Of a stretch of 36,835 nt of DNA, positions 10,671 to 22,621 are shown in pieces. The notes below the pieces were generated by a model. The model was given only the letters and a program-made list of their open reading frames with translations, had not been told where the DNA came from and searched no databases. The stretch's first letter is position 1; each line of letters starts with the position of its first letter. Location of the stretch: positions 68,009 to 104,843 of the forward strand of contig NW_014577913.1 of the NCBI RefSeq assembly GCF_000485595.1, read 5' to 3'. The DNA comes from Priapulus caudatus (lineage: Eukaryota; Priapulida; Priapulimorpha; Priapulimorphida; Priapulidae). A program made the translations under genes and the position numbers.

Positions 10671-10931
10671 CTACTGTACTCATATCTATGTATACATGAT
10701 CAATAATACCAACCTGTAAGTGTAACACAGGGTTCTGAATTTGACGGTAGACATTGATATTATAAATCATAATGCATTTTATTGTGTAGCTGTGTACCGG
10801 GTCAAAGGTTATCTCGCCGAGTGTTGATGCCTAATCTCCCCAGCGAGCCACATGCCTCGCTCAGTTAGCAATAGCGCGTTAGGTAGCTGCCTTTTGTTTG
10901 AATTATGGGGGGTGACTATACAATGTGCCAG

Positions 10932-11345
10932 TATGCGCAACACTGGGCGGCGGGGTTCGACGCGGTCGGGCGGGCGCAGCTCGGAGGTCGTCTCGCCGGC
11001 ACGCGCGCCTGAATCGGCGCCACCAAGGTTGTCGTCGCGCTCGCGTGCCGCCGCCTGCGATGCGACTGGTCGTCGCTTCCACGCGGCGACGGGCGCCGGC
11101 GGCACGCACCCGCTACTCGTAGACACGTACAGCGCACTTAGCCGACCGCCGACGGAGGGAGGGTCGCGGTTCGTGCCGCGCTGTACCTGCCCAGCATAGC
11201 CGGTCACAGCGGAGCGGTGGTGGGTCTGCGAACAGGCGGCCGATCGGACGGCGGCGGTCCACTTGCCTCGTGGTTCCAGACCGAGCGCGAGGCGGAGTCG
11301 GTGCGTCGCGCCTCGCGAGCAGCGCCCCTCGTCCTGTTCAACCTT
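10932..11345 (+). pseudogene. ZUP1: Degraded copy of ZUP1 exon 2 (C78 peptidase part)
   Basis: After an acceptor-like tgtgccag, the frame from 10932 reads HWAAGFDAVGRAQLGGRLAG, then a TGA where the family has Trp, then IGAT. This matches the ZUP1/UfSP peptidase segment between the catalytic Cys region and the V-D-F-H region. It continues, with shifts of frame, into FH..TG..THPLLVD, the GHS histidine region and the end of the fold. Many single-base insertions relative to 25111-25370 break every frame. The first part (10932-11070) has no counterpart in the cleaner copy, which is deleted here. Either a decayed paralogue or uncorrected long-read sequence of the same exon. Confidence 0.7.
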
Positions 11346-13881
11346 ACTCTCGCGGTGGACTCGAGGGACTGTATACATACCGGAAGACAGAGCGGCGAGG
11401 GTCGATCATATCGCATACAGTTGCGCAGGTATATTATACTAAAACTGTAAGAGTGAGCGATCTATCGCGATTCATCTGCCCCTGTATACGAACGCTTTCA
11501 TCGATTGGTGCTTCGGTTTTTATTAGGATATGATTACATATCTGCTTGAATGCTATCCCTATGTCATGCCACTAGGATGATAAGGCGGTGTATTATATAT
11601 TAATTTTTTCTGATCATATATTTTCATGATTTATTATATATTTTATTTCTCCTTCTTTTTATATAAATATGTCTAAACAATGTTTAAATAATTTAATATC
11701 GCCAATCATATTATTTTACTGTTATCGATATTTTTCCAATGGCGTTCAAATTAGCAGGAATTGTTAGCTAATTGTTGACTATAAGTTTTATACAACCTCC
11801 AAACTCCCTGCACTACAAGTGGCGTTACAGCGTAAAGCGCTCCGCAATTGTTCACCCGCAATTGCTGCACTATTTCGTTCTAGAAATGCCTTTTTTGCGA
11901 TTTTTGTTTTCGCCGAAATTCAGCAGCATTAGATGTCACAGCGAGCGGTTGGTCATTTTTGTGTTGAAATGTAGTCAGACAACTTTGTTAGAAATTCGCC
12001 CATATAGAGGCTGGCAAAAGTTTTGGAAGCGGGGCTATTAGGAGCATGAATCTGTAGTTATTTAACTGAATAAAAGTTGTATGTTGTTGTAGCAAGTACC
12101 AGTGTGTGGCTATTTTTTAATTAATATTGTTTTGATGCTTATTCAGGCCTGCTGCTTATGGACGCAGTCTTATGTTGTTCACCATCTACAACATTTTGCG
12201 ATCCGCGTCTTTTTTCTCGCTGCAAATCCATTGATTTTCCAGCACTTTACAATTTCTAATGAAGGTCAGAGTATATTATAACATATGGACTCTAGTAAAT
12301 GCTTCTATATAACTTACATGTATATGTGCGCAGATGAGCCTCGTTTTACATAGCAGTGATACACTGCTCGCTTGTGTGTTTTAAAATTTTGACCTTGAAT
12401 GCTATAAACTGGTTAAGTTTTCTAGCATCATGCCGTAAAACTTAAAAAGGTTAGTGTGACCCACGATTGAATCTCTCCAGCAACAGATCTAATCCAAAAA
12501 ACAGTTGGAGTAGAGAAGTTTAATTTTACTGCAACAGATCTATTATAGGTCTTCCTGCTTATGCATGTAACGTTGAAAAGTTAGGCGTTTGAAATTCTAG
12601 AAGAAGTGAGGCCTATATAATTCATTTACAATTGCAATTTTTCAGCCTCTATGTGATATAAATTTATGATGAATGCCACACACCAGTATACATACTACCA
12701 GGCGGTTAATAATGACAAATGAAATTTTGCCATTATTTAACCCCTGATAATTACATGCTATTCATATCTATGATATACGATTGATCATAATACCACCTGC
12801 TAACACAGTGTTTCTGTCTTTGACGGTAGGACATTGATATTATGAAGTCATAATGGTTTTATTAGATCAGTGTTAAACTTTACAGTTATTTACAAAAGGT
12901 TAGGCCACAGGTAATTATGTATGATTCAAACACCGAAAAAATCCAAACATAACACAGTCGGTTGTATACCTTAAGATTTTCTGAAGACTTGTTTCAATTC
13001 ATTCCTAGTCAGTTCCACTATTAGAAAGAAACTGTAATACAGTTAACTTCGTCGCTCCCTCTGCTCTCCTCCTCTCTCCTTCCTCCTCCCACTTCCCCTC
13101 CTCTCTTCTCACCTTCTCCCGCCTCTTCTCCTTCACCCACGTTCTCCCCTTATTCTCCCTTCTCCTCCTCCACTCATTACGTTATTTACGGTATTCTTAA
13201 CGAGTGTTGAACTGTTTGTAAAATAAATCAATAAGCCAAGCAATCGCCGCTTACAGTTTTTTTTTGCTTTACCGCGAAGCAATTCTTTTTGTATTCTTCC
13301 GGTGTAAGAAAGTAGGTATAGAGTTTCTCAGATGAAAAATAGTGGTGCTTTAATTTTACTGAATGTCATGATAAACGTTACGTGGCATGATCGAATCATT
13401 ACAACGTTCTGAATACCAAAAGATTAGGATTATGCATTCCGGGGACCGAAACCTGGTCATTATCAGTTTATCAATATTATAAATTATTAATAATTCCATT
13501 ATAGGTTTATTGGTCAATTGGCTACTAGTACATGACTACTGCTTTTTCTTGTTTCTACGCAAAAAATATTGAGCATATACTAAAAATATGCAACGCACAT
13601 TTTTTGAAAGTGAGCCTCTTTGCTAACATATCTATTAGCTAATATCATTTTACTCTTTGTATCGCACTATATTGATATTAATCCAATTAACATCTAATAG
13701 CTTAAACAGATAGTTCACACAGTGCGCATAATAATGTGGTTTCAGAAATTAACACAGTAACAAATTTTTATATTACATTTACAATGTTAATAGAAGTAAT
13801 GTTTTACTTCGTGCATCTATACGTAACATAGTTTGAGTTTGCAGTGTTCAGCGAGGGTTTAACACTTTAATTGAACTTAAA
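11346..13881. other. Indel-rich copy of the ZUP1-SLC16 intergenic region
   Basis: Collinear with 25371-27831, differing mainly by one-base insertions and deletions rather than substitutions. It contains the degraded hairpin near 12698-12748 and a CTCCTC-rich pyrimidine stretch at about 13060-13170. No gene seen. Confidence 0.7.
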
Positions 13882-15334
13882 TTAAAATCGTGTTCTTCTA
13901 AATATTGTAGTCAGGTTTTCTTTCCGTCCTGAAGCCTCGGTGGGTTCCTCACTCGTCGCGCTTCTGTCTGATAGCTTAATGCCAGTGAGGCGCAACCTTG
14001 CAAGACTTCCACTACGATACATAGATTCCAGAAAGGATAAGACGGGTCTCAGGTTCGCCAGTGTATGCGGTCATGAGAAACCTGCGAGCATCCATATGTT
14101 CACGTTACTCTATTTCCAAGAGATCTATTTTAAAATTATAAATTCAATAGGAGTCAAATTTCTAAGAGCATAAGATCATCTATCCCTCATTATGAGTCTT
14201 ATTACAAAGATCTATAACTCGTCATGCTCCTGAAGTCGCTTAGATTAGCTATCAATAGGTATATATCGGTTTACTGACAGCTAATGTGTTTACCGGCTGC
14301 CACTGGTCCAGTCAAATGCTATGCGCCAAATAGTGCCGAACATAGATGAACCATTGGATGATTTGTTATGACCGGAATAGTCTCTAATATAGGTGTTGCA
14401 TGCTCACTCGTACGCACATTAGTAGTTTCCGTACAGCACACAGCAAAGTGCAAACGCCACACCGTCTCCGCACGCGAGAACATGAGGCTTGATGATGGCG
14501 TCAACAAAATTCGTGTGAAGCCGAGGACCAGATGCACGTGGACGCACATCGGCCTGTTTCCTACGGCCTTGCCACTAGGAGCGGCTGATGGCATTGCTAA
14601 CTTGGCAAATGGTCAGCATTGAGCAGTTACGCGTGAGACTCATGCCCCGCCTGGTGGCCAACGAGACGCAGTATCGTTAATTCAGTGCTGGACCCCAATT
14701 ACATACGCAAGGTCTATTAAGAAGTAAGCCGTTAATTTTATTCATATCGGCTGATCTGCATCATGAAACGGGCATTGTTGTTTGTTCTGCGCTTCTTTAG
14801 TTCTTTTTGGCGTTTAGGTATTCCCCGAACATGGCAGCAGCCTGCTACAGTTTGTAGATACATTGCCACCTAGAATGAAACATCGCTCATCCATGCCAAG
14901 GTGTACATGCTGTAGGTGGGACGACACACAGTAGAGGACGCTCACGCGATCCAACTGCTGATGCTGCGCTGTATGAGCCCGTTGCGATGCGGAGCGTTTC
15001 TTTTCGAAGTAAAATGCGCGATTATCTTGGAGGGTGAGATGGATCATTGACATTGCGCTACAACCCTTGCGAACAGAACAGATTGTCTAGCAGGATACAG
15101 CGTCTGTTAATAACGCAACAAGATGTCTCACTTTGAATATCCAATGACCATTAATATTAAAAATGCTATATAATGAGCATAATCTGTTAAGCCAAGCAAT
15201 AATACCTAATTCTCATTAAAATGACAATAGTGTTCCGTATCGTGATATGATAATTATATATATATATTATATATATTATATTTATATATCATATAGGATG
15301 GATAGATAGTTAGAATAAATGGATAAATATGAAC

Positions 15335-15370
<36 letters not shown>

Positions 15371-16061
15371 TATGATAGATAGATGATAGATAGACTAGAG
15401 ATAATAGGATAGATTAGATAGATAGAATTAGATAGATAAGATAGATAGAATAAAGATAGATAGATAGAAGTATGATAGATAGATAGATGATAGATAGATA
15501 GATAGAATAGATTTAGATAGATAGATAGCCATAGATGCATAGATAGAGATTAGATATGGATAGATAGATGAGTGAGATAGATAGATAGATAGATGAATTA
15601 TAAATAGATAGATAGATAAAATAGATAGATAGTTTAATCAATATACAACACACACAATATATATATATATACTAATATATTATATCATTTTTTATTTACA
15701 TGTGAGCCAGTAAACATATTATCAAAGAGATAAAGATTTGAGGATTTTACTTCCTGTAGATGGTTTATAGTATTTACAGTGAAGCGATAGGTTGTTGGAT
15801 TACTTTCATTTTATATTTGCAATGCGGATGAGGATTTTGCTCTCAGCTCTGTATATGCTTTTCTCTTGAATTATCCACCATTTCGCTCATCCTCACTACT
15901 GTCAGTAAGTAGACATTCTGTTTTTATGCCGCATCATACATAATAGTTTTTCTGCTCGTAGCTGAGACACATCCATAACGCAGCCAGCATCCTTCCGTCA
16001 TACTATCCACGGTAGCTGTATACCTCAGCCAGTGGGGCGCTGCCGATAGCTTCGAAAAGGA
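13882..16061 (-). pseudogene. Degraded copy of SLC16 exons 2-4
   Basis: The exons correspond to those at 27832-29931: last exon about 13882-14081, main exon about 14294-15065, second coding exon about 15900-16061. Local matches include AFYFEKKRS (the family's YFxKRR motif after TM4), but frequent small indels break the frame within every exon and the second exon's donor is lost. The second-exon copy also has longer unrelated insertions. As it stands this encodes no protein. Confidence 0.75.
15240..15634. repeat. TA tract and imperfect (GATA)n microsatellite
   Basis: A short TA-rich stretch is followed by some 330 bases of GATA/TAGA repeats broken by single-base indels. It matches the longer, purer array at 29157-29579 in the other copy. 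Confidence 0.9.
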
Positions 16062-16149
16062 CTGATCGCAAGGTATAGAGATTAGAATACCGATAAAAAT
16101 CTAATAGGATTTGCTTCTGTTTATTTCCTTCGCTCTGTTTGTCTCTGTC

Positions 16150-16456
16150 TCCTCTCTCTCTCTCCCTCTCTCTCTCTTCCCTTCTCGCTCTCTCACCCCC
16201 TCTCTCCCTCTCTCTCTCTCTCTCTCTCTTCTACCACACATACACACACTGACACAACATACATTCGGCACTCACCTCGTCCTACATTCTCTCCTCTCTC
16301 TCTCTCTCTCTCTCTATCTCTCTTCTCTCTGCTCTTCTCGTCTCTCTCTCTCGTGTCGCTCGTTTCGGCTTTCGTGACACCCCTTCGCTCTTCATCTCTC
16401 TGATCCTCAAACACACACACAACACACACACACACACACACAACACACACACACAC
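16150..16456. repeat. CT-rich and CA microsatellites ending at the gap
   Basis: CT dinucleotide blocks, then CA dinucleotides that run to the first N. Counterpart of 29999-30316. Confidence 0.9.
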
Positions 16457-16481
16457 NNNNNNNNNNNNNNNNNNNNNNNNN
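16457..16481. other. Assembly gap of exactly 25 N
   Basis: The left side is the CA tract of the degraded SLC16 copy; the right side is inside a C2H2 zinc-finger ORF. The two sides have no demonstrated link. A fixed 25-N run is a placeholder, not a measured distance. Confidence 0.99.
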
Positions 16482-17247
16482 AGTGTGAGTTCTCATGTGT
16501 GTCTTCCGATTATTTGATTGTGCGAAGGCGGCATCACACAGTTCGCACTTGTACGGTTTCTCTTGAGTGTGAGTTCTCATGTGTGTCTTCAAAGCACTCG
16601 AATCCGAGAAGGCAGCATCACATAGGTTTCTCTCCGGTGTGAGTTCTCGTGTGTGTCTTCAGTGTACCCGATTGTGCAAAGGTAGCATCACACAGATCGC
16701 ACTTATATGGTTTCTCTCCGGTGTGAGTTCTCATGTGTGTCTTCAGCTTAGCCGATTGTGCAAAGGTAGCATCACACAGATCGCACTTATACGGTTTCTC
16801 TCCCGTGTGGGTTCTCATGTGTGTCTTCAGATTACCCGATTTTGTGAAGGCGGCAGCACACAGATCGCACTTATACGGTTTCACTCCCGTGTGGGTTCTC
16901 ATGTGTGTCTTCAGATTACTTGATTGTGCGAAGGCGGCATCACACAGTTTGCACTTGTACGGTTTCTCTCCCGTGTGAGTTCTCATGTGTGTCTTCAGGT
17001 GACCCGAGTGTGCAAAGGTAGCATCACACAGCGCGCACTTATACGGTTTCTCTTCCGTATGACTTCTCATATGTACCTTCGCACTACTCAGGCAGGAGAA
17101 GGCAGCATCACACAGATCGCACTTATACGGTTTCATTCCTGTGTGAGTTCTCATGTGTCTCTTCACACTACTCAGAAATGAGAAGGCAGCATCACACAAC
17201 TCGCACTCATATGGATTTGTCCCGGAATTAATTCTCACGTACTCCAT
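16482..17247 (-). CDS. C2H2 zinc-finger array protein, partial and frameshifted
   Basis: The ATG at 17247 follows an in-frame TGA six bases upstream, so this start is reasonable. Seven complete Cys2His2 fingers follow, joined by TGEKPYKC-type linkers, all of the form [23 protein letters not shown]. In the eighth finger about 14 bases are missing just after GEKP (near 16620), removing the first Cys and shifting the frame to a stop. The frame is regained for the rest of finger 8 and a ninth finger, and the sequence then runs into the N gap. Tandem C2H2 proteins are mostly nuclear DNA-binding factors; the target cannot be told. Near-identical fingers suggest recent duplication, which also makes an assembly collapse plausible. 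Gene truly broken or mis-assembled: undecided. Confidence 0.85.
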
Positions 17248-18126
17248 CGTGCTTCAGGCAAAGCTGCCACGTACTGGTCACACAGGTCAGATATGTCTAC
17301 TCTGTCTGGCGTTTAAGTTACGACCACGTGTTTTGCTTCGAAGACAGCCTCGTCTCACTTGTAGAATTCACGTCTTATATATAGGCTCTCCTACAAATTA
17401 GTAAAGAGAATAGAAATCAATGCATTGAACACCGCGTATTGATGTAGAACAAAAACGCGCCTTGTTTATGTTTGCAATATAACTGTTTATTCTGAACATC
17501 GAATTAATATCATCTAAACATCACGCGTCATTTAACGACTGTAAGGGCATGCACATAATATATCACGAAACTAAATATACTCAATTAATATAAGAAACAT
17601 CCGTTTACCCAATGAAGTCACTGAACGTCCGTGTGATGTTTTCGTATTAGACTGATGTTACAAAAGTCAATGGTGTGATTATATACCTGCTGTTATGATG
17701 AAACCGGTCTGATATCTTGACATCCGGGTAACCGGTCTGATCTCCTGATACCAGGACACCAGGTGGTCGCTTTCCCTAAGTAATTGCAAAAGCAACTATG
17801 CACCTCGCCCACAAACATTGCTGTAAAACTATCTTGTGGTCTCTCCTGGGCTTGGTGCGTAAGTGTCATCCACACTGTGCAGGGATGTTGACTGTTGACA
17901 GTTATATCTACAAAAGCAGGATTAACCAGCCTTATAAACAAACACTAACAACAAATCACCGTATACATAATATTCTTACGTACACCAAGCAATCCCGCAT
18001 CTCTGACCTCTTGAAGTCTCGCCTCTTTATAGCACCCTGCAACCCGTTCTAATGCATCTCATTTCATGTGTATTAAACAATGCTTGGCAACACCTACAAA
18101 CCATATTTTACAACTGCGTAAGTAAT
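17248..18126. other. Upstream of the zinc-finger gene, no gene recognised
   Basis: An 82-codon minus-strand frame (17693-17941) has no recognisable family. A short repeat of aaccggtctgat occurs twice near 17700-17745. Nothing else supported. Confidence 0.45.
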
Positions 18127-18340
18127 TAAGATCCTGGAGTATAAGAGTGTTTTTACGCCTTATAATTGCTGATTAAGCGATGGCTATAATGATGGGATAT
18201 AGCGTAGCTCACTCTTAAAAGCTCGCTCGGCTGTTGGTATGCCACCTAGTCTTCCCTATCGACATAAAATCAGTTCATATATCAAAGCGTCACATTTTCA
18301 TTGTATAATATCTTAAACCCATCGCTTGCACGGTGTCGTT
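18127..18340. repeat. About 215-bp interspersed repeat, second copy at 35332-35547
   Basis: The stretch from taagatcctggagtataaga through cgtagctcactcttaaaagc to cccatcgcttgcacggtgt is found in both places with about a dozen differences. There is no open frame and no clear tRNA-like A/B box, so I do not call it a SINE. Confidence 0.8.
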
Positions 18341-19052
18341 ATACACTGTATATTCCCTTTACAGTAAGTTACTATGTAGATTTCGCTTATGAAGAAGAAG
18401 CTCTAGTTGGTCAGTGTTTCACAATTAGCATCACATCTAACTAAATCACAACTAACACAGTTGAATATAGTGTGTAACGTCAACTAACATAATGTGCACA
18501 AACGTATTTAAAAAAACGTCACTCAATAGAATGTCCATGTTTCTTATTTGATATTCTGGCTTGATATCTCTCTCGTGCATACCTGATTTGTTATGTTGTT
18601 GTACCAGACGTTGCTCAGGGGAAAACGCCTAAGGACAGCTAGGAAAGAAAATCCCGAAACATATAATTACTTAAATCTTAGGATATAACAGAGACACAAA
18701 GACTCGTAACAGAAAAACGAAATATGAAGGGATTAAACAATATTCTGACAAAAACGGTTCAACATATTCTATGATTTTATGTTGTCAAAGGATCCTGAAT
18801 ATACATTGTGTAGAACATGCCGAAAGTTATTATGAATATGCTTGTTTTGGTTCTGCATCAAAGTTGGTTAGTTTCATAACGTTGAAATTGATATTTTCGG
18901 GAAAAATCCCACGAGCGTGTGACAATTTTCTTTCGCAAAAGTACGTATTTATTATAAGTATAGCAATCGTCATTGCACAGCAATGACATGGATGCGATTG
19001 GTTGAAAACTGTTTTGACGTGCCCAGTACAATCGCGTTTCTGCGAGCAAACG
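18341..19052. other. No gene recognised
   Basis: AT-rich sequence with short overlapping frames on both strands, none with a family signature. Confidence 0.5.
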
Positions 19053-19168
19053 GACTGCTGTAATGTGGCATGCAATTAGCAGCAAATGGTAGAACGGCAA
19101 CTGAGGTGTAAAGACGGCATTTGGTGGAGATGCCGTAGAGTGAAAAACATTCCTGCAGAATCTGAATA
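19053..19168 (+). mobile_element. Possible N-terminal relict of a Merlin-like transposase
   Basis: A plus-strand frame ending at about 19168 reads RQLRCKDGIWWRCRRVKN before a stop. This resembles the C..DG..WRCR zinc-binding start of Merlin/IS1595-type transposases. It lies on the strand opposite to the catalytic pieces at 19852-20349, so it would be another copy or a rearranged one. The match is short. Confidence 0.3.
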
Positions 19169-19851
19169 ATTTAACTGATATACTTTTAAACAAGATTGGA
19201 AGAATTGTCGAAAAGCACTAGTGTGGACTGAAATGACTTGTGCGCTGCAATCAAAAATTCGTTTTAAAATATTGTTATTGAAGAGCGACGAATCCGACTT
19301 AGGATGTGCGGAGGGTCATGCGGCCACCTCTGCCTTAAAAATTATTTCATCGTGTTATATTATTATGATATTAGGGAACATTCATCAAATCAATTTATAT
19401 TCGAAACATGAATCGAATTTAAAACAGTTATTACTTTACTGGTGATATAATTATTTGCAATTGATACACGAGACAGTTAATCACGCATTCATGAAACAAA
19501 ATACACATTTATAAATGCCTGCTATGAAATTGTTGTTACTCAAAATAACACAAGTTGTTGCTGTTGTCGACTATTTGCTTTTGCTATCAATGACTTACAA
19601 CGAAGCATTCGCTGTGACTAATTATAGCGCATTCAATGTGTGGATATCAATATATGCTGTAGTAGAATATACACACCTTATAGCGGATAGCATTGATGAA
19701 TGCTATCACATATATACACGGTGGAACGCGTCGACCCCACCGAACCGTAAGCGCCACGGATATTCGTGCTAATATGTGGTCGGCAATGCCAGTGATGTTT
19801 GATGTATGATTGTTGTGAAATGCAAAACCGCCAATTAACAATTTGTTTATG

Positions 19852-20349
19852 CTATGTAGGAATTAGCATTTGCCTGTGGTGCATTCGGTTCACTTGCGAC
19901 CACATATTTTCTACGGGTTGTGTGTGCGCTCCGGCGACAGGGTCGACGGAATTGCGGCTATGGTTGACTGTTAGGTGGGCGTACCCAGCATTGATGTTTC
20001 CTAGCTGGTGGTACGCCCTCCATTCGTCGCTCACAACCGCCGCTCCACCACTGCAGACTAAAAACTGTGATTAATTATTGTTGTTCGCCATATAAATAAT
20101 TAGCAGGTAAATACAAAATTACCACGGTCGCAAACTATTACCTAATTGTAAAATTCCTATACTATACACGTACATACAATATTATACAAAATCACATTTA
20201 TTAATTTTTAACGAATCATAGATGAGAGTTATGAAAACTGTATCTTAGCGTACGTGCTGCAGGCAGAGGTAAAGAAGCGTGGCCGCATTCTTGGTGGCAA
20301 CGGGCGACAGGAACCCTTCCTTGGTGCCGCGGTCGACACCGCCGAAGAC
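19852..20349 (-). mobile_element. Merlin-type (ISXO2/IS1595-like) DDE transposase fragments
   Basis: Two minus-strand coding pieces. The first (20349-20248) begins VFGGVDRGTKEGFLSPVATK and ends LQHVR before TAA. The second (about 20057-19852) contains VVSDEWRAYHQL, YAHLTVNHSRNSVDP and GAHTQPVENMW before a TAG. These match successive motifs of the DDE_Tnp_IS1595 family, including the second catalytic Asp (SDEW) and the final acidic Glu (PVEN). The segment with the first catalytic Asp is absent, because the similarity stops at a TA tract near 20350. About 190 bp separates the pieces, possibly an intron or an insertion. Inactive relict. Confidence 0.75.
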
Positions 20350-20366
20350 CGACTATATATATATAT

Positions 20367-21675
20367 AACCTGCCAACATGGAATCAACGTGAGGCTATCC
20401 CTAGCCAGACGACCCAGGGTAGCGAGCATTTCGATTCACTTTTTAAATATTATATTATTACGCTATATATATACGCCTATAGAGAGAGAGAGAGAAAGAA
20501 AGAGAGAGAGAGCGCGAAAGAGAGAGCGAAACAGACAGAGAGAGAGAGGGGGCGAGAAAGATAGAGAGGGAGAGAGAGGGAAGAGGGAGAGCTGTGTTTA
20601 GATATATAAATTATTTCAGGGACTTAAGCTGAGCAAATTCCTATGTGGAGAAATTTGTTCTAGAAATATAAATCTCACGTTGGATAGGCTTGCGCTGAAA
20701 AGATATAATTGTAGTTTTGCAGTTTGCATTTGTTTACGTAAATTGTAATTTTGTTTCCTCATTTATCATGTTTATTTTTGGGGTTACTTATACAAAATTT
20801 TAAAAAAATACAAAATTTAATTATACAAAATTAATGCCTCAGATTATTATCTAATTTTGTTGTAAAATCTAAAGGGTGCCAGCCGACCTACTTTCCCCAC
20901 CAGGTCCTACGGCCATGGAGTTGCTACTTTTTCCTCGCGCGTACACGGTGCTCAAATATCATTCAGAAACTAATTTAAAACTTGATTGATTCACATAGTT
21001 CGACTAATAAAAGCAATAGCACAGGTAGCAGCAGTAACAGCAGAAGCAAGTATGTGTTGCAGAAGCAGCAGCAGCAGCAAAAGGAGTAGCAGTAGCAGTA
21101 ACAGAAGCAGCAGCAGTAGCAACAGAAGCAGAAGCAGGAGCAGCAGCAGCAGCAGCTAGTACCAAAATGAGTAGCAGTAGCAGAAGCAGCAGCAGTAGAA
21201 GCAGCAGCAATGAAATTTAAGTGCAAATAACGGAAACAAAAGACGGGTATCTTCAATACATTGTTATATTTTACTCTAAATTGACAAATTTGTTACATGT
21301 GTTATCATTGAACTTTTATGTTTTAATTCTTTGGTTATCGTTTATTTTATGGGGATTTGTTTAAAACGAACTATCGTTATAACGTGCTGGATCTTAAGGT
21401 CCTTGTAGGTAGGTTGTAACGAAGTTCGATAGATTTGGGTTCGGATTGGAATTTGTGTAATAATGATTATTGGCACCAGAACATTCTGTCTTTCGACTGA
21501 CCTCTACTTCTACGGCTTTCTCGTGATAGGAGGCGAAACGTCAGCTGTACGTTTTCAATCTTCACGGTTGAGTAACAATTAACCCAGATATAGATCTACA
21601 TAATGACAGGAGTATCGTAATAGAAACACGTCTCGTATTCTGTATTATGACACTCCTGATATATACGACTGCGCA
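20367..21675. repeat. 1.3-kb interspersed or duplicated repeat, copy 1
   Basis: Matches 33646-34848 across its length, from aacctgccaacatggaatc to tcctgatatatacgactg. Internal features are a GA microsatellite (20480-20585), an AGC-rich stretch (21004-21212) and a conserved block around gataggaggcgaaacgtcag. The second copy lacks about 80 bases of the AGC part. Leu/Ala/Cys-rich frames across AGC repeats are artefacts. Origin unknown; no transposase or reverse transcriptase seen. Confidence 0.8.
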
Positions 21676-21753
21676 AGATGGCGGCGGTGGCGCCAGATTT
21701 CGAAATAACGCCTTGGGAAATAAATTCACGATTTGAGAGTTTAGATGAGCTAG

Positions 21754-21822
21754 AACCCTAACCATAACTCTAAACCTAACCCTAACCCTAACCCTAAACC
21801 TAACCCTAATCCTAACCCTAAC
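21754..21822. repeat. Interstitial telomere-like (CCCTAA)n tract
   Basis: About eleven CCCTAA-like units, partly degenerate, followed by cgccaaaaaaggg. The tract at 8964-9028 is followed by a similar aaaaaaagcgcc, suggesting a shared origin. Confidence 0.85.
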
Positions 21823-22020
21823 GCCAAAAAAGGGCTTCAACGACCGACGGCTACCGTACCTCCAGCCACTGCGTATAAGAAACCGTTCTCTATAGACCCG
21901 ACGATCCATAGTTGTATTGCTAATAACATGAATAACGTTAATAACGTTATCATGTTATTGTTCGTTGTGTAGGCTCAGCGGTTATTACTATTAGCGATAA
22001 TCTATTGAATATTGTTGAAA

Positions 22021-22046
22021 GGGTTAGGGTTAGGGCCGGTTAGGGA
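22021..22046. repeat. Short TTAGGG tract in opposite orientation
   Basis: Reads GGGTTAGGGTTAGGG followed by ccggttaggg. It lies about 200 bp from the CCCTAA tract and is inverted relative to it. Confidence 0.75.
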
Positions 22047-22569
22047 GTAGGGCGTAGACTACGGTGGTTTCTGGGATAGCCCTAGAGATTTTACGCATTT
22101 GCCGACGGTCCGTCGAATAGACAGTAGCAACATACACACCCGACGGTCGGGCAAATAGCCTCGGCCGTCAAATTACGCGCGGCCGTTACAGTAAATGAGT
22201 AATACTGCGAGCATCGGACACCTGTTCGTATGCGCTATTCGTCCGCGCAAGCGTCCGTGCAAACTCAGGATATGGGGGTGTAAACGCTACTCTGAGCGGT
22301 AGTAGTACAAAAGTACCTATACTCACTCGCCTATTATTTTAACAAGTGTTGCGGAGCGACAGCGCTCATCTCACGTCTACTGCGGTGACTCTGTGGTGGA
22401 GTGGTGGGATTCTAGTAAACCCTGTTAGTCCCAAATGTGTTCACATATGCGCCGAAACAGTGGAAGGCACATGGATGGTATCAGGAACCTTCTCGAAGGA
22501 ATGTTTGTTGGGATCGTTATGAAAGTTGCCACGAGATGGCGCGTACGTTTAAGTGTCTTAAGCTTAAAG

Positions 22570-22621
22570 ATGGAAGCTCCCATCGTACGTAGTAGCAACA
22601 ACTATTTGCAAGACAGAATAG
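22570..22621 (+). CDS. Candidate first coding exon of the ZUP1-like gene
   Basis: ATG at 22570 (MEAPIVRSS..) is open to a strong donor, AATAG|gtaagc, leaving phase 1. The acceptor tttttacgcag before 23899 joins it in frame to the ATG at 23922. Frame agreement has a one-in-three chance of being accidental and the 17 residues carry no motif, so this exon is tentative; translation may simply begin at 23922. Confidence 0.35.

Larger units (their letters stand above)
9381..10790 (+). repeat. Diverged third copy of the ZUP1 3' flank
   Basis: Collinear with 25360-26840, starting at the end of the ZUP1 similarity (ctcaaccttacctcgcg). It differs by substitutions, an expanded minisatellite and a deletion equivalent to about 25836-26190. 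Unlike the copy at 11346-12860 it does not show frequent single-base indels. It carries no gene. Confidence 0.75.
21676..22569. other. Telomere-like tracts and repeats, no gene recognised
   Basis: Holds two telomere-like tracts and a GC-rich stretch (22080-22260) with GACGGTCSG motifs. An imperfect palindrome of ataacgtt motifs is at 21930-21950. No coding region supported. Confidence 0.5.

Noticed and set aside
10809-11378. 189-codon minus-strand ORF and several overlapping GC-rich ORFs
   Set aside because: They are antisense or out-of-frame shadows of the degraded ZUP1 exon 2; high GC makes stops rare.
18127-18340. tRNA-derived SINE
   Set aside because: No convincing A box/B box pair or A-rich tail could be read in either copy.
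20254-20350. Plus-strand reading frame after an AG that looked like a codon-rich exon
   Set aside because: Its minus strand reads as the VFGGVDRGT part of a Merlin-type transposase, which is a recognised family match; the plus frame is its shadow.
20975-21256. Poly-Leu/Ala/Cys minus-strand ORFs
   Set aside because: Open in all frames because of AGC trinucleotide repeats; the second copy of the repeat does not keep a frame.
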